From positions 8,308,001 to 8,372,000 of the forward strand of contig NZ_CP029192.1 in NCBI RefSeq assembly GCF_008642315.1: a DNA stretch of 64,000 nucleotides. The letters run 5' to 3'. This stretch comes from Streptomyces venezuelae. GTDB lineage: Bacteria > Actinomycetota > Actinomycetes > Streptomycetales > Streptomycetaceae. The notes beneath the pieces are model-generated. The model made no database searches, was not told the DNA's origin, and was given only the letters and a program-made list of their open reading frames with translations. The translations under genes and the position numbers were made by a program. Positions 16,953 through 25,374 of this stretch are shown here, piece after piece (the stretch's first letter is position 1; every line of letters starts with the position of its first letter).

Positions 16953-17879
16953 TTGCCACAGTTGAAGCGTCCGCAAGTCAGCGGTCGGCTGAAGGATCTG
17001 AACGACGCATTGCACGAACTACATGCGCACGCGGGCCTGCCCTCGATCCGACACGTGCAGCGGGACCTCGGCGGCGCCGAGGTTGCCAGCAGGGGCCGGA
17101 TCCACGACGCCTTCACCAGTGCTCGTCTGCCGTCTTGGGGACTTGTCCAACTTCTCGTTGAGGCCCTGTCGAAGGCCGCTCCGAACGCTGACCCGGCACG
17201 GGAGGAACGGCACTTCCACTCCCTGTGGCTCGCGGCGTCTGGGGCACCTGCGTTGCCGCCTACCGAGCCTGAGAGTCGCAGGGAAATTAACATGTCGGCG
17301 CCTGCGGACAATTCACACACCGTGGTGGCTGTGCGCGTTGAGTGGGAAGAGCCTGGGCTGGTGGAGATGTCCACCAGGCGCTGGATAAGGACGGTCGTTG
17401 ACAGGGCGCTGGAGGACATTGGTTACCCCGTGGCCGGGCCTCATCGGCAAGACGGCAGCGCAGGTTCTCTCATCACGCTTAGGTCCCTTCGTGATAGCCC
17501 CAGCCTTGCCGCATCGACGCTCCTAGCGAGTGTCGATGACGTTATGGCTGCTGGACCGGGTCCCTCCGCTGGGTCAGGTGTCCGGTTCTTCGCCCGTTTG
17601 GGGGCCACGAGGCGCAGGAACTCCAGTGGTCAGGAGCTAGTCCACGACTCGACGGTTGCCGATCTGGACAGGCTGTGGAGCCATCCAAAGTTGGCGATTT
17701 CTAGCCGCGGGAGGGTTACCGCCTTCATTAGTGGATGGTCTAAACGTGAGCGGGATTTTCCTGGCGAATGGGAAAAGATCTTCCTGACTGAGAGTGGTTC
17801 TACTCCTGGTCGCTTCGTTTTGATGCGTAAAAAAACGTCATGGATTTTCACCATGGGACCTGGTGGAGATCCCTTCTGA
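16953..17879 (+). CDS. HTH protein with degenerate cyclase-like C-terminal domain
   Basis: TTG 16953 has GAGGGGG five bases upstream. The N-terminal 90 residues follow the pattern of actinobacterial HTH domains (LNDALHELHAHAGLP, then a second helix pair ending LPSWGLVQLLVEAL). The C-terminal part (about 115-308) has the order of a class III nucleotidyl-cyclase fold (initial strand TVVAVRVEWEEPG; GVRFFARLGA; final VLMRKKTSWIFTMGP) but the catalytic Asp and GDG motif are absent (QDGSAGSLI instead). It is oriented against the packaging genes, so it is likely cargo with a sensor or defence role. Confidence 0.6.
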   Translation: MPQLKRPQVSGRLKDLNDALHELHAHAGLPSIRHVQRDLGGAEVASRGRIHDAFTSARLPSWGLVQLLVEALSKAAPNADPAREERHFHSLWLAASGAPALPPTEPESRREINMSAPADNSHTVVAVRVEWEEPGLVEMSTRRWIRTVVDRALEDIGYPVAGPHRQDGSAGSLITLRSLRDSPSLAASTLLASVDDVMAAGPGPSAGSGVRFFARLGATRRRNSSGQELVHDSTVADLDRLWSHPKLAISSRGRVTAFISGWSKRERDFPGEWEKIFLTESGSTPGRFVLMRKKTSWIFTMGPGGDPF

Positions 17880-17908
17880 ATTCGCGCAGTCAAGCTACCG
17901 CCGTCGCA

Positions 17909-19444
17909 TCAACCGATCATCTCGGTAGGGGGGGGCAGCGCGGTATCCTGCTGCGCCATACCAGCCAGCTGCGTCAGCCCATGTACGGCTGCGTCCATGC
18001 GGTCGGGGCTGTCCATGCCCGCGACCCAGGTCACCATCTGCTGTTCGAGGGTGGGCCACTCTCCGACGTGGTGGACTCGGCCCTGTTCGTAGAGCTGGGC
18101 GATCGGTTCCGCTCGCAATCGCTTGCCGCTCTTGGCGGTCACGGGCAGGACGGCGGGCATGAGCATGTTCTCGGTGCGCTCCTCGCGGGCGAGCTCCTGC
18201 CAGGCCTGGTGGAGGATTTGGCTGCTCATGTCGCCGCCGAAGTTGGATTCGACGACGATGGCGTCAGCGCGAAGCTCGATAGCGAGCAGGCACGCTTCGC
18301 GGCCCCAGGCGTCCGCGCCTCGGTTGGCGGAGCGGTCGTCCAAGACGTATAGGTGTCCGTCGCGGTCGCGGGCTGTGGCCACGATGCCGGTCTCGTCTCC
18401 CACCGCTGACTCGCCGCCCGCGGGGTCGACGGCGACAACGATGCGCGTGAGGTCGATGCCGCGGAACTGAGCTGCTGAGATGCGGTTGTTCGTGATCCAC
18501 GACCACTGCCATACGCCGCCAGCCTGGGGGCGCGGCTGCTGCATGTACAGCGACCACCACACGCGCTCGCCCACCGAGCGGCGGATCTCGGCGAGCGCGT
18601 CGGCGTCGTACCGCGCGGGCCACAGCGGCGCTCCGATGGGACGTTGAAGGGCGTCGTCGGCGGAGAGGGCGACGGCGGGCAGATCGATGACAGTCCACCG
18701 GTCGCCCTCATCGGCCAGGACCCGGCCGGCGAGGTCGTCTTCGTCCCAGCGGGTCTGGATCAGGATGACGGAGCCGCCCGGTTCGATACGGGTCAGCAGA
18801 ACGGCCTGCCACCACTCCCACAACCGTTTGCGCATCGTGGGCGAGGAGGCCTCCGCCGCGTCCTTGATCGGGTCATCGATCACCGCCAAGTGGGCGCCCT
18901 TGCCAGTGAGGCCTCCGCCGACGCCGGCCATGACCGCGCCACCCTCGGTGCCGGTGAGGTCGAAGCGGTTGGCGGCGGACGAGCCGGGCCGCAGGCTGAT
19001 GCCGAGCTTCGCCTGGTAGTTGAGGATCGCGTCCCTGATCCACCTGCCGTGATCGTCGGCCAGGTCGGACGAGTAGCTGGCGATCATCACCCGATGCTCA
19101 GGACGGCGCCGCAGGTACCAGAGCGGCGCCCACCTGGCAGCCCTGCGGCTCTTGCCGTGCCGCGGGGGCATCGTCAGCAGGAGCCGTGTCGGCTTGCCCG
19201 CAGCCACCCGCTCGAAGGCGGCGTCGATCAGCTCCAGGTGCGGGGCCTGCATCTCGCGGCCGTCGGTGAGTACGGCAGCCATCGCCCCTGGCGAACGGTC
19301 CATCGCCAGCTCGCGCTCGATACGCACGAGCCGGGCACGCAGTTCGGGGGTGGAGGCGGCGGCTATCTCACGGCGGCGCTGAGCGGGAAGCGTCCGGTAG
19401 AGGTCGAGAACCGCCGCTTCGTCAGCCCTTCCCACGCTCGCCAC
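17909..19444 (-). CDS. Terminase large subunit
   Basis: This 511-residue protein has an ATPase domain with Walker A MPPRHGKSR (about 91-99), the Q/C-like IASYSSDLADD motif, Walker B LAVIDDP, and coupling motif ILIQTRWDEDDL. The nuclease domain has VAVDPAGGESAVGDETG (first acidic Asp) and IVVESNFGG (second), with a late DRMDAAVHG (third). All motor and nuclease residues look intact. It pumps DNA into the prohead through the portal. The start overlaps the small subunit gene by 23 bp. Confidence 0.93.
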   Translation of the reverse strand: MASVGRADEAAVLDLYRTLPAQRRREIAAASTPELRARLVRIERELAMDRSPGAMAAVLTDGREMQAPHLELIDAAFERVAAGKPTRLLLTMPPRHGKSRRAARWAPLWYLRRRPEHRVMIASYSSDLADDHGRWIRDAILNYQAKLGISLRPGSSAANRFDLTGTEGGAVMAGVGGGLTGKGAHLAVIDDPIKDAAEASSPTMRKRLWEWWQAVLLTRIEPGGSVILIQTRWDEDDLAGRVLADEGDRWTVIDLPAVALSADDALQRPIGAPLWPARYDADALAEIRRSVGERVWWSLYMQQPRPQAGGVWQWSWITNNRISAAQFRGIDLTRIVVAVDPAGGESAVGDETGIVATARDRDGHLYVLDDRSANRGADAWGREACLLAIELRADAIVVESNFGGDMSSQILHQAWQELAREERTENMLMPAVLPVTAKSGKRLRAEPIAQLYEQGRVHHVGEWPTLEQQMVTWVAGMDSPDRMDAAVHGLTQLAGMAQQDTALPPPTEMIG

Positions 19445-19964
19445 CGGCGAGGTTGATCAGGCGCTCAAGCTCATCCAGGCCTGCGGTCTCCACTTGCACC
19501 GCGCCACCGTCCGGGCCGGACACCTCCGTTCGCACGGGCCGGTCCAGGCCCAGGAGGCGGCTGCTGCGCTCGATGATGCGGACCGCACGGTCGACGGCCT
19601 GGTAGTCACCGTTGCGGATCGCGGCCCGGTAGACGCCGAAGAAGAGCCGCTCCAGGCGCTCCACCATGAGCTGCCGCAGCTCGTCGGTGCGGTCGTCCAG
19701 GGCAGTAGTGCGCTCGGCCAACGCCTTGGAGACGTCTTTGCAGGCGAGCTCGATCAACCGCTTGTCGGTGGGCGGCTCCAGCTGCCGCTTGTACTTGTCG
19801 ATGCCGTACCCCTGCGGGTACGCGACACCGTCTGTGTTGATCGCAGGGTCGGCGGCGAGCTTGCGGCCGATCGTCAGCCAGTCGACTCCAGCAAGTTTGA
19901 GGTCGATGGCGTCGGCGCGGCGCTGGGTGATGGCAGCCCGGGTGGCCCGGTTGGGGCGGCCCAT
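19422..19964 (-). CDS. Terminase small subunit
   Basis: The start at 19964 (MGRPNRATRAAITQRR) is chosen because AGGGAG lies seven bases upstream; 23 further upstream codons look non-coding. The 180-residue protein has an N-terminal HTH-like region (RADAIDLKLAGVDWLTIGRKLA) for recognising phage DNA, then a long helical oligomerisation part. Overlap with the large subunit implies coupled expression. Confidence 0.82.
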   Translation of the reverse strand: MGRPNRATRAAITQRRADAIDLKLAGVDWLTIGRKLAADPAINTDGVAYPQGYGIDKYKRQLEPPTDKRLIELACKDVSKALAERTTALDDRTDELRQLMVERLERLFFGVYRAAIRNGDYQAVDRAVRIIERSSRLLGLDRPVRTEVSGPDGGAVQVETAGLDELERLINLAGGERGKG

Positions 19965-20049
19965 GACACAACTCCCTGGACCCGCACCCATGTCCATGAT
20001 CCCTGACCCAAGCGGTGGCCAGGGCCGGGTCACCTCATAGTCTGAGCCG

Positions 20050-20463
20050 GTGCGATGTCATGTGCGCCCCGGGAGAGCTGCGGATGCCCCCCATGTCAAT
20101 GCCATCCGAAGGACGAGAGGGTGGGTGATCGAGGACGTCGAAGGTGAGACGCCGCGTCTTGAGGGTGATGTACGGCCAACGCAGTTCTTCTATGTCTGCG
20201 AGAGGGGCGGCGGCATCGTTGGATGGGCGCTCGGGGCCGAGCGGGGTGAGGATGCCGGGTACGTCGCGGTGGACCGGATTATCGTGCACCCGGATCACCG
20301 ACGCTGCGGTGTGGCCCGCGCCCTGGTCGAGCGGGTGCTGGCAGACCATTCGGGCATAGAGGTCCTGATGGCTGCCTGGGATCCGGAGCTGGTGCCGTTC
20401 TACGAGTCGCTCGGTTTCCGAGAGCTCGAAGACGGCACGATGAGCAAGCCTCCTCCTCACTGA
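20050..20463 (+). CDS. GNAT-family N-acetyltransferase
   Basis: A complete 137-residue GNAT fold is visible: the acetyl-CoA-binding motif A (VDRIIVHPDHRRCGVARALVERVL split here at about residues 74-97, with the R/Q-x-x-G-x-A-like loop HRRCGVA), and motif B VPFYESLGFRELEDG. It is divergent from the terminase genes by 85 bp. The substrate is unknown; phage-borne GNATs may be cargo. Confidence 0.82.
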   Translation: MRCHVRPGRAADAPHVNAIRRTRGWVIEDVEGETPRLEGDVRPTQFFYVCERGGGIVGWALGAERGEDAGYVAVDRIIVHPDHRRCGVARALVERVLADHSGIEVLMAAWDPELVPFYESLGFRELEDGTMSKPPPH

Positions 20464-20909
20464 ACGATCGGAAGCTGGTTCTATGTCTGGCTGTTGGGCG
20501 CGACGCCAGCCAGCGGTGTTGCAGGTGTTCATTGATGAGTGCTGACGAACTGGCCGACTTCCTGGGCGTACCGCTGAACACGGTCTAGTATGCGAGGTGC
20601 CAATCGTGGCCCGTCCCGCTTCCACGGCCACCAGGGCCGCTTCAGGCAACGTTGGTCGGGGCCGGGTTCCGGTCCAAAACCCTCAACCTGCCCCTGACCA
20701 ACCCGGGAGCATCTGCCCCCTTCTGCGCGAGCGGACCTAGTCGGTCGCGTCAGGCAGGGAGTGAACTCGTGACAGGCTCTTGATCGGACGCCTGGTTTCC
20801 TCCGTGTGCCTCGCCCTGACCTGAACGCCGGGCGCTGGGGGATGTGGAGCACCTCGCCCGCCCGTGCGCTTGCCGTCCGCTCCGCGGAGCCTGAGCCGGG
20901 CAGCGCGAT
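20464..20909. other. Intergenic region with an excisionase-like remnant
   Basis: Apart from the degenerate HTH sequence at 20535-20660, no gene is supported. The rest has no clear repeats or terminators and its open frames lack protein-like composition. Confidence 0.5.
20535..20660 (+). pseudogene. Degenerate excisionase-type HTH gene
   Basis: ATG 20535 starts MSADELADFLGVPLNTV, the usual N-terminus of MerR-like excisionase/HTH_17 proteins, then hits TAG at 20586. Shifting frame immediately after yields RGANRGPSRFHGHQGRFRQ, which keeps the pattern of the normal second half (R-G-x-G-P-x-x-F-x-x-G-R-x-x-R-Y). This indicates a frameshifted, dead excisionase, expected where an element has lost its excision system. 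Confidence 0.6.
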
Positions 20910-21944
20910 TCACGCCACCGAATCGATCCACGACGTGCACGCCCTCTGGATCTTGCCCAGGTCTTCCAGCACTTCCATAGCCGCTTCTTTGTCGTCTTCA
21001 AGTGCTGTGATCGCCTTCTCCAACTTTTCGTTCAGCTCGTCGATCGTTTCCATCGGCAGGACCGGGGTTCCGAACCCGTATCCGGTATCCACCGACGTTC
21101 GCAGGTCGAGCCGCACCACGTCCCAGCTCCTTCGCGCCGCGTCCTGCTTCTCGCCGGTCCTCTCCGTCTCGCTGCCATGGATCAAGTTGAGGTCCCGCTT
21201 TAGCGTTTGGACGTTCACATACATCTGCGTCGTCAGTCTCCGCAAGCGTCCCCAGGTCTTGTGCACGGCCACGACCACGGAAATTCCGAGGGTTACGGTG
21301 ACAGTCACGAGCAACGACGCGCGCTTGGGGAAGACCATCGTGTAGAGGGCCACACCTGCGAAGTAGACGCCCGCCACATTCGCCACTGTGCGGCTCACCA
21401 CGGCCCGCCAGATCCGTCCGCTCAGCCTCTCTAACGGCGAATTTTTCGGCTCGGCGCCCTGCCCGTATAGGGGAAAGAGCACCCAGATCATCATCAGCGG
21501 CATAGCGGAGCCGAGATGCGCGTTGACCTGGTCCGGTTCCGTAGCGATGCTTCCGAGCAGCTTCCAGGCGTACAGCCCGACGGCAAACACGCCGGCGCCC
21601 CAGGTAGCTGTCTTGAGACGGTTCCAGCGGTCTATCCACTCTGGTGCGTTTTGCTTGGCAGCCACCCAGCGGCGAATCCGCATTGGGGTGCGCCAACTGT
21701 CAGTGAACCCACGCCAGAAACGCCCTCCGTAGAAGGCAAGAGACAGCCCACTGAAGAACAAGATCAGACTGGCGGTCCGGTGGTGCCCAGTCTTGTAAAG
21801 CTCGTTGCCCCATGAGTTGAGGACGAACCCAACAGGAAGTAAGCCCCTCCGCCAGTGAGTACGGACCGGGGCTGTCACTCGGTTCCAGATCGGCATGCCC
21901 TCAAGCCTCGTGCCACCTCGGCGCATGCCAAGGCGGTTTGACAT
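20910..21944 (-). CDS. Multi-pass membrane protein with coiled-coil C-terminus
   Basis: This 344-residue protein has several hydrophobic segments: SLILFFSGLSLAFYGG, TWGAGVFAVGLYAWKL, MPLMMIWVLFPLYG, VANVAGVYFAGVALYTMVF and LLVTVTVTLGISVVVAV. A charged helical tail (METIDELNEKLEKAITALED) suggests a cytoplasmic coiled coil. The ATG at 21944 has no good ribosome site; Met 21896 has GAGG very close by. No recognised family. It lies in the phage region with another membrane protein next to it. Confidence 0.65.
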   Translation of the reverse strand: MSNRLGMRRGGTRLEGMPIWNRVTAPVRTHWRRGLLPVGFVLNSWGNELYKTGHHRTASLILFFSGLSLAFYGGRFWRGFTDSWRTPMRIRRWVAAKQNAPEWIDRWNRLKTATWGAGVFAVGLYAWKLLGSIATEPDQVNAHLGSAMPLMMIWVLFPLYGQGAEPKNSPLERLSGRIWRAVVSRTVANVAGVYFAGVALYTMVFPKRASLLVTVTVTLGISVVVAVHKTWGRLRRLTTQMYVNVQTLKRDLNLIHGSETERTGEKQDAARRSWDVVRLDLRTSVDTGYGFGTPVLPMETIDELNEKLEKAITALEDDKEAAMEVLEDLGKIQRACTSWIDSVA

Positions 21945-22115
21945 AAATCAGAGCTACGGAGGCAGGAGGCTCGCACCCGGGTGGGCTGCTCTCTCCTTCG
22001 GCCTCTGTCCGTAGCCCGCGTGCCGCTACAGATCGCCGTGCGCGGGGTGGGCTCACGTGTGACATCGAGCACGGTCGTCGACGAGAGGCCCGGGGTTACC
22101 TGGCTCAGGTCGGTG

Positions 22116-23081
22116 CTACTTCACTGTGAACAGCAGGGGAAGGAACGGGACAAGGACGGTCAGGCCAGTCACGAAGGCGTTGCGATGGATCACAGCGGCA
22201 GCAATTCCGGCCGCCGCAATGGCGACGGGCGGGGGGAGGTGCGCCGCCGAAGCTACCAGTGCCACAGTTCCCATGCACGCCAGGGACAGGCACAGACGGA
22301 GGAGTTCGTGACTTCGTTCGTAGCCGTTGAGTTGCTCCTCGTCGAGAAGGGCGCCGAGGCGTTTGTCTACGTACCGATCACATATCTGGAGGGTGAGCCC
22401 CCCTAGTTCCTTGGCGCCTTCCTTGGGGCTCTCGTCGAGTTGCTGTTCCGCCCTGCGCAGTGCGGCAGCAACGCGTCCCGCATGGGCTTTAGCTCTGATC
22501 TGACGGTTCCAGTTCAGTGGAACCGAGCCGCGCAGGAACCGCGCCCTACGCACCCGCACGATCGTGAGCCCTATGGACACGTCTGCCACGTGAATGTGCT
22601 CAGGGCCGGGGTTCCGCACCACGTCGGCGCATTGTCCGATCAGGTTGGCCCACACCGCGAGTGGCTGGAACGCCAAAGGTTTACACATCCCAGAGTGCTG
22701 AAGCACCGTCATAGTTGGCCGTACGAGCAGCATTGGCCAAAGGATGACGGCCGTCATTGTGGCGACCTGAGCTAGGCCCATCAGCCCCGAGGGGTTCAGC
22801 GGGGGCGGATTGGCCGTGTTAGGAAGGGCCAGCGACGGAACGTTCGAGTAGACCAGGTCGGCGGTGGTACGAGTAGCCAGCCACCACTCGAAGACGACGA
22901 TGGGGACGGCCGCGAGCCGCGCGAGGAGCCTGCCCTCGTAGTAGAGCCGCAGATGAGCACGCGTGCGAAGCGAGACCGGGCCGATTCCAAGGATCTCGGC
23001 GTCATTGCGTAGCTGGCCTATCGCTTCGTTTGCGTGCGACCGATAGCGCAGAGCCGCGCGACTCCGAACGGCAGCAATCAT
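22116..23081 (-). CDS. Membrane protein of unknown function, 321 aa
   Basis: Hydrophobic segments occur at about 55-70 (ARLAAVPIVVFEWWLA), 105-125 (MGLAQVATMTAVILWPMLLV), and near the C-terminus (a pair, LACMGTVALVASAAHLPPP and ITGLTVLVPFLPLLF-like). A central soluble helical region (LRRAEQQLDESPKEGAKELG) separates them. Same strand and similar organisation as the protein at 20910, so both may belong to one cargo unit. No known motif. Confidence 0.62.
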   Translation of the reverse strand: MIAAVRSRAALRYRSHANEAIGQLRNDAEILGIGPVSLRTRAHLRLYYEGRLLARLAAVPIVVFEWWLATRTTADLVYSNVPSLALPNTANPPPLNPSGLMGLAQVATMTAVILWPMLLVRPTMTVLQHSGMCKPLAFQPLAVWANLIGQCADVVRNPGPEHIHVADVSIGLTIVRVRRARFLRGSVPLNWNRQIRAKAHAGRVAAALRRAEQQLDESPKEGAKELGGLTLQICDRYVDKRLGALLDEEQLNGYERSHELLRLCLSLACMGTVALVASAAHLPPPVAIAAAGIAAAVIHRNAFVTGLTVLVPFLPLLFTVK

Positions 23082-23403
23082 GCGCCGAGGATGGCACGTC
23101 GAGATTCCGTTCGCTCAGCATTCGCCTGTACTGTGACGGCCAGCACACGCGCCGGCCGAGTGCTCGGTATCCTCTGCTATCAGATGGAACCTGGGGCCAC
23201 GATGGATAGAGTGATCACAGCCTGGCTTGAGAGCTCGATCGCGGATGTTTTCTTGCAATTCGCTTCGGTGGAAAGGTTATTGACGCACAGATTGGGAACG
23301 TAGCCGTAACGTATCCGATTGTGTGGACCGTCAGGAGTGCGGAGCTACCAACCGTTTAAAGTGCGGCCGCCCGTGAAACCGAAAGTTCGCGGGCGGCCGG
23401 CGG
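23082..23403. other. Intergenic region
   Basis: No gene is supported here. The right end carries the terminator at 23364-23399. The left part should hold the promoter for the 22116-23081 gene on the minus strand. Base composition is less GC-rich than the flanks around 23200-23300 (a stretch with GATGTTTTCTTGCAATTCGC), typical of a promoter or acquired DNA. Confidence 0.45.
23364..23399 (-). terminator. Terminator of the 175-aa gene
   Basis: CGGCCGCCCG at 23364-23373 pairs perfectly with CGGGCGGCCG at 23390-23399 around a 16-base loop, five bases beyond the stop codon at 23404. On the minus strand it is followed by CACTTTAAACGG. It fits a terminator for the packaging-upstream operon. Confidence 0.65.
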
Positions 23404-23931
23404 CTAGTCGAAAGCCAACTGTTGCGATGTCGCGTGTCGGCGGTCGGCAAGGTCAGGTGGCTGGGCATCAGGCACATTGCGGTGGCTCCTCAGCCACCAC
23501 GCAAATTGCCAGTTGCGGCAAGTTCGGTACAGCCGCTGGTGCCTGTTTGGGGCGGCCTGCGGAATGGATTGGTCTCCCCACCCGGTGATGGGGAGGGCGT
23601 TGTGGAGTCTGACGCCGAGCCCACCGACGAGAGCGTCACCCTTCCAGTTCTCGCCCGGCGCGTACTCGAAAGCCAGGTGAGCGTTGCGGGGCCAGTTCCA
23701 TGGGATGGGCAGTGCGCACAGGTACCAGGCGGCAGGCGGGTTCGCGGCTGGCAGGTGCACGGTTTGGTGACGCAGTTTGCTGCTGACATACGGTCGGTCG
23801 CAGTCGGCGAACGTCTTGAGGCAGTGTTGTGTCAGGTCGATTTCACGGATGCCGGCCAGCCACATGATGCTGTATCTGTCGCGGGCCTCTATGTCAATGC
23901 GAACCCGGTCTGAGTTCGCCCCCAGTGTCAT
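23404..23931 (-). CDS. Hypothetical protein, 175 aa
   Basis: GGAGGGG with seven-base spacing precedes the ATG. The protein is unusually rich in Trp, His, Pro and Asn (NPPAAWYLCALPIPWNWP, RNWQFAWWLRSHRNV), suggesting a folded beta-rich domain, possibly ligand- or metal-binding. No signal peptide and no known motif. It follows the ParB-methyltransferase gene in the same direction, so it may be part of that unit. Confidence 0.65.
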   Translation of the reverse strand: MTLGANSDRVRIDIEARDRYSIMWLAGIREIDLTQHCLKTFADCDRPYVSSKLRHQTVHLPAANPPAAWYLCALPIPWNWPRNAHLAFEYAPGENWKGDALVGGLGVRLHNALPITGWGDQSIPQAAPNRHQRLYRTCRNWQFAWWLRSHRNVPDAQPPDLADRRHATSQQLAFD

Positions 23932-23965
23932 TCTTTTACCCCTCCATTGTAGAGTTCCTTTCCTT

Positions 23966-23988
23966 CGTCAATTCTATCAGAATTGACG
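23966..23988. repeat. AT-rich perfect inverted repeat
   Basis: CGTCAATTCT at 23966-23975 and AGAATTGACG at 23979-23988 form a perfect 10-base inverted repeat with a 3-base centre, overlapping the stop codon at 23977-23979. The low GC content stands out from the surrounding DNA. No T-run follows, so an operator or protein-binding site is as likely as a terminator. Confidence 0.6.
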
Positions 23989-25374
23989 ATATTCCTTCAT
24001 GTCTATTGTGGCGGAAGTCGTTGGGTATGGCATGTTGAATTCCTCCGAAAAAGCCTTCTGGTAATCCTCTGAGGGGAGGGGGCGCGGCTTGCGGCAAATC
24101 GCCTTCACGGTGGCCCGACTGCTGTCGCTGATCTGCACATCTTCGAAGTAGTGGGAGAGGAGCCCGCGCAGTGACTCAGGGGTGTGGTAGCGGATGCGCT
24201 GCCACTTTCCCTTGACGAAGCGCATATCTACGTTGTGGGCGTCCAGGAACGAGAGCCGGGTCGAATCGCGGCTGACGGAGTGCTCGGACTTCTCGTACGC
24301 CATCTCGCGCTCAAGGTTGCGTGTGCCGACGCAGACCTGCCCGTCCGGGGCGCACAGGGCGTTCACCGTGGTCAGGACCCAGTGCTGATAGTCAAGGCTC
24401 GTCGTCGCGTTGATCACCGAGTCGAGCACCACGACCTCGTACAGACCGTTCGCCCGAAGCTCTCGTTCGATGCCCCGCAGCTGGCCGACGATGGTGCGGA
24501 TGTCAAGGGAGTACTTGCCCTTGAGGGTGCGGTAGGGCTCGTAGTCCTGCACCCGGTACCCCTTGGCCCGCAGGTGCCGGGCGTAGTCGCCGTGACCCGC
24601 CCCGAAGTCGACGACGCGGTGCGAAGTAGTGAGCCACGGCAGCACGAGCCGTTCCCATACCTCGGACTTGTAGCGGACCTGGTCGGCCTTGGCCTTGGAG
24701 GAGTGCTCACGCAGCCGGTTGGGCTGGACGATGTGCTGATTCCACACCGGCGCCTGCCCTTCGAGGCCGGACCAGTCGTAGACGCCGTACTCCCCGGTCA
24801 GGTCCTCAACGAGCTGTCCGGCGTCGAAGGACGCGACCGTCCACGCCAGGACGTCGAACCGCTGGGACTTCGCGACGGCGGCGTACTCGGCGTTCAGCAC
24901 GATACGGCCCTGATCGTCGATGACGACCGATCCCCACGGGCCGTGGGCGGCAGTCATGAAGCCGATCGCCTGCTGGAACGGCAGGTTCTTGGACTCCTCA
25001 ACTTCGATGGTCTGCCACGGAATCCAGCACCACTGCCCGATCGGGCCCGGCTCGGCGTACACAACCGATGACTCGGTCTCGACGCGGTTGTGGAGGAGGT
25101 TGAACTTGATCTCGTCCTGAAGCCTGACCTTCTGCGGGAGGATCATCGCCGGGGTTGTCTCCAGCCCGACCGCCTTCAGCCCCTTGGTTCTCTGGTGGCC
25201 CGCGACCAGGGTGCCGTCGGCGTTGAGGATCACCGGCTTGACGACGCCGTGGCGCCGCAGTGAGGCCTGAAGGCGCACGAAGGCGTCCTCGGACAGGCGG
25301 CGCGGGTTGTAGTCCGCGGGCCTCAGCTTCGCCAGGGGATAGGCAGGGTCGAAGCGGACATCGAGGGACTTCAC
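23977..25374 (-). CDS. ParB-domain/methyltransferase fusion protein
   Basis: The GTG start at 25374 overlaps the upstream ParB gene by four bases (GTGA). Residues about 8-100 form a ParB/sulfiredoxin-like domain (PLAKLRPADYNPRR, LRRHGVVKPVILN, LVAGHQRTKGLKAVG). The second half is a SAM methyltransferase-like domain with RVVDFGAGHGDYARHL (motif I) and YEVVVLDSVINATTSLD. ParB-methyltransferase fusions are known upstream of terminase genes in phages and may modify phage DNA; the target base is not predictable. Total 465 aa. Confidence 0.82.
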   Translation of the reverse strand: MKSLDVRFDPAYPLAKLRPADYNPRRLSEDAFVRLQASLRRHGVVKPVILNADGTLVAGHQRTKGLKAVGLETTPAMILPQKVRLQDEIKFNLLHNRVETESSVVYAEPGPIGQWCWIPWQTIEVEESKNLPFQQAIGFMTAAHGPWGSVVIDDQGRIVLNAEYAAVAKSQRFDVLAWTVASFDAGQLVEDLTGEYGVYDWSGLEGQAPVWNQHIVQPNRLREHSSKAKADQVRYKSEVWERLVLPWLTTSHRVVDFGAGHGDYARHLRAKGYRVQDYEPYRTLKGKYSLDIRTIVGQLRGIERELRANGLYEVVVLDSVINATTSLDYQHWVLTTVNALCAPDGQVCVGTRNLEREMAYEKSEHSVSRDSTRLSFLDAHNVDMRFVKGKWQRIRYHTPESLRGLLSHYFEDVQISDSSRATVKAICRKPRPLPSEDYQKAFSEEFNMPYPTTSATIDMKEYRQF

